From Durusdinium trenchii (taxonomy: Eukaryota > Sar > Dinophyceae > Suessiales > Symbiodiniaceae): a DNA stretch of 64,000 nucleotides. Location of the stretch: contig CAXAMN010029061.1 in NCBI GenBank assembly GCA_963970005.1, forward strand, positions 454,500 through 518,499, in the 5' to 3' direction. The notes under the pieces are model-generated. The model had not been told where the DNA came from. It made no database searches and saw only the letters and a program-made list of their open reading frames with translations. Positions 10,788 through 17,155 of the stretch are shown here, one piece after another. The first letter of the stretch is position 1, and the number at the start of each line of letters is the position of its first letter. A program made the translations under genes and the position numbers.

Positions 10788-10932
10788 TAACAAGTGTCCT
10801 GCACCACTAGGAGGAAGCGGCAGCGTTCTCTTACGTCTCGCCGGAGGTTCTGCAGGGTTCGAAGGCGCTGTATCTTCTGGTGGTCTCTCCGCCAATTTTC
10901 CAAGGTCGACATCTGAACCAAGCGGTCTGTAT
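10788..10932 (-). CDS. Candidate first coding exon of the transposon gene A
   Basis: After a possible acceptor (TTTTGCCAG, near 10940) one frame reads KYRPLGSDVDLGKLAERPPE, DTAPSNPAEPPARRKRTLPL and PPSGAGHLL. It is acidic and Pro-rich, with a basic ARRKR stretch that could be a nuclear signal. A competing frame (MSTLENWRRDHQKIQRL) would end at a strong donor GTAAGA. I prefer the first by composition, with low certainty. Confidence 0.3.
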
Positions 10933-10942
10933 TTTCTGGCAA

Positions 10943-11486
10943 AACTAGTGTTTACTACTTATAGTGTGAAACCCGCTATCTCTTGATACATGCTCATTCG
11001 ACGTTTTGAACTCTTGATTCTTTTGTTTCCGTTTCTCATGAAAACTCTACTCTTGCTGAGGTCTACAAATCTGTTCCATTCTTGTCGTTTCCTGCATCAT
11101 GAAACCCTTACCAAGATCTGCGCTGACCTGTGCGGTCCACATGAATGTGGTCTACGCTGTCATATACACAAAACATTTTCTTCATCACATTGTACAAAAG
11201 TTCCACAAAGGACAGCAAACCTACAGCGGACACACCGCTTTAACACCTATCAACCAACTACTCTATATATGTTATGTCCCCATGCAACCAGCATTCAAGT
11301 GTGTTCGAAACCGAAGCCGATGAGCGGCAAGTTGAAGAACAAAACACGCATCAAGCCTCTTTTGCACTATCCAGTCTGCTATCTTTAATGTCAACTTCCC
11401 AAGCCAGACATGAAAACTATCAAAAACATATAAAAAAATAGGAAAACATAAACAAGATATAAAAAAATATCAAAAATAACTATTTT
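10943..11486. other. Upstream region of the transposon genes
   Basis: No convincing exon. It holds one exact hairpin word at 11225-11239 and becomes A-rich from 11410 (ATAAAAAAATA words) just before the subterminal array. The promoter of gene A would be expected here; no TATA-like signal can be defended. Confidence 0.4.
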
Positions 11487-11755
11487 AACATAAGTAGGTT
11501 AAGTAGAAATAAGTAGAAATAAGTAGACCCTATGTAGCGCTAAGTAGAATTGGTCTACTTAACCTACTTGCAAAAAGTATCATGTTTAGAGGACAAATCT
11601 ACTTATATCTACTTAGTACGTAGGCTAACCAGATACAAGTTACTTCTAGTAGAGGGTAAGTAGACTAAGTAGAACCATCTACTTAACCTACTTATAACCT
11701 ACTTGATCTACTTACAGCCTACTTAAAACTATGTTACGACCTACTTACAAGTAGC
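11487..11755. repeat. Right subterminal array of CTACTTA / AAGTAG words
   Basis: Dense TAAGTAGAAATAAGTAG and CTACTTAACCTACTTA words in both orientations, the same vocabulary as at 334-490. The array is bounded on the outside by the right terminal repeat and on the inside by an A-rich stretch from about 11.41 kb. Confidence 0.65.
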
Positions 11756-11771
11756 TAAGTAGGATCCGGCC
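11756..11771 (-). repeat. Right terminal inverted repeat of the DNA transposon
   Basis: TAAGTAGGATCCGGCC, the complement of the left end apart from one base. It is followed by ATTAGG and then at once by the tyrosine-recombinase coding frame of the host retroelement. Confidence 0.75.
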
Positions 11772-11772
11772 A

Positions 11773-12440
11773 TTAGGTAGCCCGCTGGATCCTCAGGTTA
11801 AGCCACCTGCACCATCCGTCAAGGTGAAACCGACCTCAGCACCGCGTGTTGCGCGGCAGGCGGAGAAACCACCAGCTCCGAACGAGCAGTTCCGCCAGTC
11901 GCTGCAAGAGATTGTGGTGAATGCCAGTTGGTTCACGCCTGGCCAACAGAAGACGCAAACCGATGTTGTCAGGGAAATGCAGCCTATGCTCACGTCGTTG
12001 TTGGAGCAGACTGAGGTGCCCACTCTGAAACGAGTGGTGACAACTTGGGCCGAGTTGGCCCATTGGGGTGAATCCCTCGGTATCAACAACATGCGGTGTG
12101 TCTCCGCCAGTCAGCTGAGCCGATTTTACCAGGAGTCGAACGCTCCTTCCCGTGTCCTCCCTGCCATGCAATGGATGCGCAATAACCTGCGCGCGCCATG
12201 GGACCTTTCGCTGTGCGTAGGTCGCTCCACGATGGCGAAGGGGCGACATGGTGTGGGTGCTCGGCAGGCACCTACAGCTGAGCCGGCTATGTTGCGGGCC
12301 CTATTGGAAGCAGTTGCGCATGCCACGCACAACACTGCAGCTGCGCCGGCCCTGGTGGTGACCTACCTCCAGGTCTTTGGCTGCCTTCGGCTTGAGCATG
12401 TGCAGCGTTCAAAGTTGCCTGAAGGCGAACAGCCACTCGG
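11773..12440 (+). pseudogene. Tyrosine-recombinase-like domain, N-terminal part (retroelement)
   Basis: It opens directly after the transposon end and reads PLDPQVKPPAPSVKVKP (Pro/Lys linker). The helical core-binding part follows (ASWFTPGQQKTQTDVVREM, KRVVTTWAELAHWGESLG). Then comes PALVVTYLQVFGCLRLEHVQ, where GCLRLEHV fits the box I arginine of tyrosine recombinases (T.LR..E). No stop separates the frame from the transposon terminal repeat. At about 12435 the frame is lost and continues in another phase (next feature). Tyrosine recombinases in DIRS-like elements integrate circular cDNA; a similar role is inferred. Confidence 0.55.
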
Positions 12441-13073
12441 TTTACTTTGTGTGCCCCAGAGGCAAGCAGAAAGGGCAGCGGCAAGGGTTTCTGTGGGCTG
12501 CGCCCCGTCGATGTGTGGTGTTCCACTTGGACATTGGGCCTTGGTTGAAGCGCCACTTCATCGACAATACCGCCGAGGCTCTTGGGTTCGACATCGAGAC
12601 TCGGAAGAAGTTGCGCCCAAAGTCCATTTTGGACACGGTGCGCCTAGCGATCTGGGGGGTGGTCCCCGATGGTGAGCTTGCCATGTTGTCCAGCAAGTCT
12701 TGGCCGCAGATGTCGATCACATGGGCTATGCTGGCTGAGGTTCCCCCAGCCACCACTGTGGCCTTGGGGAACTGGGCGGACAAGCCGGCAGACACCCAGC
12801 GCAGTGAGATGCCCCTGCGCTACACTGGTTTTTGGCGCTGCGTGCTTCGCCTGTTTGCAAATGGTGTCACTCAGCCCGAGAAGGTTCTGATGTGGGACGA
12901 GCTGGGCCACAAGCTCTATGTGGCTACTCGTGAGCGGAGCTTTGATCGAGCGTCCACCGTCCTGCAGGCCAAGGAGGTCGTCTTTTTCACAGCCTCGTCC
13001 GATGAGATTCATTTTCAGAAGGCGAATTCGTTGATGCAAAGAATTTTTCACGATTCGAGGTCGAGGCTTCAAG
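12430..13073 (+). pseudogene. Tyrosine-recombinase-like domain, C-terminal part (retroelement)
   Basis: The shifted frame continues with VYFVCPRGKQKGQRQGFLWA, then ALGFDIETRKKL, ILDTVRLAIWGVVP, ELAMLSSKSWPQMSITWAML and ATTVALGNWADKP. In relatives I remember, the SxSW block continues with Arg (WRR), matching the HxxR box; here it is W-P-Q, so the second catalytic Arg may be lost. It ends with an extra 60 residues (LMWDELGHKLYVATRERSFD). The next frame change is at about 13060. Confidence 0.5.
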
Positions 13074-13640
13074 GCCATGCAACAGCTGTCAAAGAAGCAG
13101 CGAGAAGTCCAGGCTGCGGAGAACCCGCCCGCTGACGCAGAAAGCGCTGGTGTTGCTGTGGGGAGTCCACCGCCTGACGACCTGGAGGTCGCTGAAGAGG
13201 AGGCAGATGAGCTTCCATTCCTCCCAGTTGAGGAGCCAGAGCTGGACCCAGGCGATGATGCGTATTTTGATGAACTCGCCGCCAAGAGGTGGAGGAAGCC
13301 TGGCCACGGAGATCGCCCTGAGCCACCGGCAGTGGTGCACCGGCATCATGGATCTGGTAGCGGTCCCTTTATTTTGCTTGGGGGAATCCCGGATGACGCA
13401 GCGTGTGAGGTGTTGAAAAACCACAATGTGCAGCTGGTTGTCACCTGTTTCAAGCAGCCGGCGACATCGAAGGGGGCAAAGTTCCCTTCAGGCTGCCTGA
13501 TTCGTCAGTTTGCTGTGTCCGATGAGAGGATTCACAACCAGCAGTGGACTCAGCTCAAGCCACTGGTGCGGCGTACGTTGGAGCATGGAGGTTCCATCTG
13601 CGTCCACTGTATGGCAGGTGTACACCGAGCACCGGTGGGG
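13058..13640 (+). pseudogene. Dual-specificity-phosphatase-like domain in the retroelement polyprotein
   Basis: An acidic linker (PPDDLEVAEEEADELPFLPV) is followed by a DSP-like fold. It has the strand FILLGGIPDDAACEVLKN, then VQLVVTCFKQP, FAVSDERIHNQQW (a possible general-acid Asp) and GGSICVHCMAGVHRAPVG. HC-x5-R is exact, with Cys at 13608-13610 and Arg at 13626-13628, the signature of Cys-dependent protein phosphatases. The frame breaks at the G5 run at 13634-13638: one G too many would explain it. The chemistry predicted for an intact relative is phosphoester hydrolysis. Its use to a retroelement is unknown. Confidence 0.65.
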
Positions 13641-14081
13641 GACAGGGATGATCCTTAGCACCCTGAAAGGGCAGTCGTTGGATGAGTCCATGAGGCATTT
13701 GGCCTCAGTCCGGGCCATTGTGAGCCCCACAAGATGTTGGGCGATCGTTACAAGAAGTTCACCAAGTGGGTGCATGATCGTGCCGAAGGGGAGTCCTTGC
13801 CCGAGAATTTTGCGGCGATTCCGCTGAGGTTCATTTCAGCTGAAGCGGACAAGTCCTTGTGGCACGTGGCGCCCGTCGATTTCAACTCTGATACGCCCAA
13901 GCCCGTTTGCCAATGGAAGAAACGGGAAACTTTCTTTAAGAGCAATGTCTGCTTTGCGGACTCTGTGCAGGAGGCACTGGTGCACGAGAGGCCCTTCTGC
14001 CGTACCTGTGCACAATTCATGCCAGCAGGAGCACTCGGCATTTTGGAAGAGTCAGCTGTTGCCTGGCGCACGCCCCGCTGA
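13636..14081 (+). pseudogene. Phosphatase tail and Cys-rich segment (retroelement)
   Basis: After the G-run the frame reads MILSTLKGQSLDESMRHLAS, which suits the helix after the phosphatase loop. It shifts again at about 13717 to EPHKMLGDRYKKFTKWVHDR. Then come PVCQWKKRETFFKSNVCFAD and RPFCRTCAQFMPAGALG, with Cys residues spaced C-x15-C...C-x2-C like a small zinc site. It ends at TGA 14079-14081, but the polyprotein resumes in another frame, so this stop is probably due to a frameshift near 14060. Confidence 0.5.
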
Positions 14082-14139
14082 CCGTCCCGTCGCCCGAGTC
14101 AAAAAGGTGCGATTCCTTAGGTTCTGCCTTCCAGCACCC

Positions 14140-14522
14140 CAGGCGCTTTGGAAGAATTCCATCAGCATGTCGCCGCTATCCAGAATGGATGGGCTCAGGT
14201 TGAGACAATGGATGATGACCAGCCTCAGGTCCCTGTCTTTTTGGATTTGCTGTCCGGACCGCATTTAATTTCCCGCTTGCACAGGCGTTTGAGTGGGCTG
14301 GTTGGAAAATTGTTCAGCCAATCGACATTCTCATTGACAGTGAATTTGATTTAGTCAAGCCTCCTGTACAGAAAGCCATCAATGCCATTTTGCTTCAGTG
14401 CCACCTTGTGAGTGCCGCCATCGATTGTTCTACCAAGAGTCGAATTCGAGAGATCAAACTGCCAGGAACGAATGCTCCAAAGCCTCTGAGGACAGAGAAG
14501 TTTCCTCAAGGGACTACCCACC
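14140..14522 (+). pseudogene. Methyltransferase-like Rossmann segment (retroelement)
   Basis: One frame reads EEFHQHVAAIQNGWAQVE then VPVFLDLLSGP. A 1-base shift near 14264 leads to NFPLAQAFEWAGWKIVQPID and ILIDSEFDLVKPPVQKAI, then LVSAAIDCSTKSRIREIKLP. DLLSGP...AFEWAGW....ID resembles motifs I-II of cytosine-5 DNA methyltransferases (DLFSG...A....G......D), and DCSTKSR falls where a catalytic loop would lie. The Pro-Cys of true C5 enzymes is absent. The likeness is by eye only. The frame ends at TAG near 14537 after another shift. Confidence 0.4.
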
Positions 14523-15245
14523 TTGACAGGTGCTAGCATGGACACAGATGGAGGTTGGTCCGACTTTTGTTACGACAATTGTTGTTTCCTGGCAGCCAGG
14601 AAGAAAGCGCAGACCATTCGTCACAACATTCCTGAGCTGAGGTCGCTACCCAATTTGGTGTGCGCCCACATGCACAATGAAGATGATTGGCGGCCATACA
14701 GTTTAGATGGAAGGACCAAATATCCTAGCACTGAAGAGGCTGAGTATCCTGCTGCCCTTGTTTTCACCGTAGCTGTTGCATGTACATTTTGGGCAGCCAG
14801 CCAAGGCTATGCAATCATCAGGATTCCCCGCTTACCCCCAGTTGAATGTTCAGGTGATCGCAGGTGTTGGACAGCCTGGGAAGTCTCCACCTTTCGGCAA
14901 GATGCCATGGTCCCGATGGCTATCTCATTGGGTCTCAAACCAGCTAGGGTTGCCCGTGCGAGGCCACGTTGCAGATTACTTCGATCAGGGCACTGGGCTC
15001 CAAGCAGGAGTCGTGTACGCAGGACACCGGCATTTTCGTCACAGGCTTAGCCCTACGAAGTGGGAAAACCCATTTGTTGTGGGACGAGATGGGACTCATG
15101 TTGACACTGTTTTCAAGTATATCATGGGCTGGGACAGGATGCAGCTTGATGGAGCCCTCGATGAGCTCACCAGCAAAATCATAGTTTGCGATTGTCCAAC
15201 CAACTCGTTCTGTCACGTGGATGTCATCATAGCTAAGTGGTTTGA
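14510..15245 (+). pseudogene. DUF4326-like domain with preceding segment (retroelement)
   Basis: The first part (to about 14945) reads LRSLPNLVCAHMHNEDDW, EEAEYPAALVFTVAVACTFW and AIIRIPRLPPVE. After a frame change comes VVYAGHRHFRHRLSPTKWEN then PFVVGRDGTHVDTVFKYI, KIIVCDCPTNSFCHVDVIIA. W.NPF..G.DGT....F..Y......L....VC.C....CH.DV is the pattern of DUF4326, a small domain of unknown function found in phages and bacteria. Its C...C...CH residues are all present. The frame changes again at about 15285 into the reverse-transcriptase part. Confidence 0.55.
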
Positions 15246-15269
15246 TCGATCGCATCGGCCACGACGGTC

Positions 15270-16445
15270 TCGCAGAACCGTCCCCCCTCTAGAGCCATCA
15301 TGCTGGCAGGGATCCGGCTTGTCCGCGCAGTTCCCCAAGCTTTCAGTCAGTCAGCTGCTATGGCAGCCATCAGGAGTCAGTTTCCCATGTTGGATTTCCA
15401 AGGTGTTAAGTGGCCTTTGTTGGAAGATCTGATGAATTGTCCAGCTTTCCTTTCATTCCATCAGTGGGCCCATGAGGGTAGCTATGCAGCCGATGGCCCC
15501 ATTGGCCACACCATGCTCCCCACTGCAGGTGTGGTTGCCTTCCGAGCAGGCATGGCCGAGCAAGCAGGGGCTGGGGCCAGGCGGACAGCAGCTCCGCCAG
15601 TCGTTCCATTCAATTTGACACCAGAGGAGCACTTTGCGGCAGCACTGCAAGTACAAGTTGACGGACTAGATTTCCCTTCGCCAGTGGACGTTGACATTGC
15701 CTATGTCGCCAATCTGATGGCTGACCTTGGCCAGGGAGTTGTCCGTTTTCGGCAGGAAGCACTGGATTGTTTTCTGGGTATTTGCGCTCGTTTGGAAGGT
15801 GTCACACAGTACATCCGCAGCAGCCAGACTCCAGTTCTGGCAGCAGTGAATCCCAAAGTGCATCTTGCTGTCATCGCTCTCCTCATTGCCATGATGCAGT
15901 GGCCAGACACCTCATTTTGCTCCGGGCTACACAGCGGATTTCCAGCAGAACCCTGTGGCATTTGGCCAAACCGTAAGATTCCCATGTTAGAGGACCATAG
16001 CTGTGCACGCATAGTAGTGTACCAATCGGCCCAAGGTAGACTGGCCTTCCGGCAGTACCATTCGATGCTCTTCGGATTACCCCTCGCTGCCTTCAATCGG
16101 CTGCCGTTCTTTTGCCAAGCCTTGTTGCGGCGGATGCTAGGACTTATGGCCAGCTTCTACTACAATGATTGTACACTGCAGGACTGGGAGCCCTTTGCAG
16201 CGGACAAGAGACAACCCCCCTCTTTCAAAGGAGACTTTCTAGGCATGATCCACGATTTGTCAGCAGCTCACTTGGTTGGCAAAATCCAGCTTTGGATTCG
16301 GCACGATAAGATACAAGACTTCATTCGGACTGCCCGTCGTGACCGCCTGCTCCACCCAGGTACAGCGGCCAAGAAGTTCGGATGTGTGACCTTCTTAGAC
16401 CAAGCTGCCTTTGCCCGTGCAGGGCTGAATGCCATCAAAGATTGA
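15270..16445 (+). pseudogene. Reverse-transcriptase-like region, internally deleted (retroelement)
   Basis: 381 codons from about 15300 to an in-frame TGA at 16443-16445. The first 200 residues (GVKWPLLEDLMNCPAFLSF, PFNLTPEEHFAAALQVQV, ALIALLIAMMQWPDTSF-like) form the segment that precedes the RT in this family. Then the sequence jumps at about 15960-16015 to GRLAFRQYHSMLFGLPLAAF and LLRRMLGLMASFYYNDCTLQ. YYND (16158-16169) sits where the palm motif Y-x-D-D should be; the second Asp is Cys. The fingers and the first palm Asp seem to be missing, so a deletion of roughly 150-200 codons is likely. It then reads GDFLGMIHDLSAAHLVGKIQ and LLHPGTAAKKFGCVTFL, the usual post-palm block. Not functional. 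Confidence 0.6.
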
Positions 16446-16690
16446 CAGCATGTCGACACGTCAGTTGAGCTGACAACCCACCTCAAAGTCGCCTTTGACG
16501 TTATCGAGACCATTTTGTCCTTGCGACCCCGGAGGACAGTCTCCCTGTTTCCTGCCTCAGAGCCGCGCATGATTGCAGCCTCCGATGCAGCCCATGAAAG
16601 GGGCAAAGGGTCAGGTGGGTTCTTGTTCAGTGATGCTTTCTTCTGTCGCAGAGGAGCAGTAGTTGAGATTGATGCTAAAGTTGGGCGAGG
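16446..16690 (+). pseudogene. RNase-H-like C-terminal piece after an in-frame TGA (retroelement)
   Basis: The same frame continues past the TGA with VELTTHLKVAFDVIETILSL, then RRTVSLFPASEPRMIAASDA and GGFLFSDAFFCRRGAVVEID. A first strand with SDA and a G-rich second strand is how the RNase-H-like domain of this family begins. It fades at about 16690, so the 3' end of the element is truncated. Confidence 0.45.
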
Positions 16691-16753
16691 TAGAGGCTTG
16701 GGGATAAGAGCGCCGCAAGAGGAGAAGCAAGAAAGCTGCCAGCGTTCAACACT

Positions 16754-17155
16754 GCATGCTGTGCTCCGATCTTGATCTCAGTCGCAGTGATACCAGCTCC
16801 ACGAAAACTACAACCATTCAAGAATGAGTGCTCTCCTCTTTTTCCTCCCAGCCCTGCTCTTTATAGGGCTTCGCATTGATGCACGATGTCCAAAACACAT
16901 TTGAAAACAACAAAAAACCACCTTTCGGGCATTCTTCTCCTGGTCTTCACTACCGTTTTTTTACACGGACTCTCAAGTAGACCACCAAACAGGGACGCTC
17001 CAGAGAGCACCGCGCCAGGAAAATCGAGAAAACCTAAAACATTCAATACTTCATGCTGTGCTCCGATCTTGATCTACTCCACGTTGATACAAGCTCCGCA
17101 AAAGCTACAGGCATTCAACAATAAGTGCTCCGCTATTTTTTCCTCCCAGTCTTGC
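16754..17155 (+). repeat. Two diverged direct repeats of about 105 bp
   Basis: 16754-16857 and 17050-17155 share CATGCTGTGCTCCGATCTTG, then TGATAC.AGCTCC, AAAACTACA / AAAGCTACA and TTTTTCCTCCCAG in the same order, about three quarters identical by eye. The left copy begins within 70 bases of the retroelement 3' end, so these may be relics of its 3' region or of an unrelated dispersed repeat. Confidence 0.55.

Larger units (their letters stand above)
588..11239 (-). repeat. About 21 copies of the hairpin word AGCGG-N5-CCGCT, all in one orientation
   Basis: Exact AGCGGACACACCGCT (+ strand) starts at 588, 607, 1232, 3903, 4018, 4572, 7421, 8506, 9662, 10567 and 11225. Loop variants start at 1807, 1851, 6219, 6253, 6665, 6764 and 9629. 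Stem variants start at 5167, 5232 and 7376. In the loop variants the 5-bp arms stay intact and only the loop changes (GGACA, GTACA, ACATA, TCACA, AGACA). Every copy lies outside the recognisable exons, and many introns hold two (588/607, 1807/1851, 3903/4018, 5167/5232, 6219/6253, 6665/6764, 7376/7421, 9629/9662). Read with the genes, the word is AGCGGTGTGTCCGCT. Half copies are seen near 8967 and 10548. Confidence 0.9.
318..11771 (-). mobile_element. 11.45-kb DNA transposon with TIRs and subterminal arrays, CACTA/EnSpm-like organisation
   Basis: Both ends carry the same 16-bp inverted sequence (GGCCGGTTCCTACTTA at 318-333; its complement with one mismatch at 11756-11771). The bases just outside are ATA on the left and ATT on the right, a possible 3-bp target duplication with one change. 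A longer duplication (CCATAGG versus CCATTAGG) is also possible if the repeat starts two bases later. Inside each end lies an AT-rich array of CTACTTA / TAAGTAG words. All recognisable coding exons are on the - strand. Two genes, a large transposase-like protein and an accessory protein, plus subterminal repeats resemble CACTA/EnSpm elements, but the ends do not begin with CACTA, so the superfamily is an inference. Confidence 0.75.
1..16760 (+). mobile_element. Decayed composite retroelement, split by a nested DNA transposon
   Basis: The + strand carries a start-proximal fragment at 104-317 and a long chain of coding pieces from 11773 to about 16690. Together they read as one polyprotein: tyrosine recombinase-like, phosphatase-like, Cys-rich, methyltransferase-like, DUF4326-like, reverse transcriptase-like and RNase-H-like. 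The pieces lie in order and on one strand, but the reading frame changes about eight times and there is one in-frame TGA, so the copy is dead. Between 318 and 11771 it is interrupted by an unrelated DNA transposon. I see no long terminal repeat. The left edge lies at or beyond the window start, and the right edge is a truncation near 16.7 kb. Recognition of the family rests on remembered dinoflagellate proteins and on visible motifs, not on a search. Confidence 0.75.
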
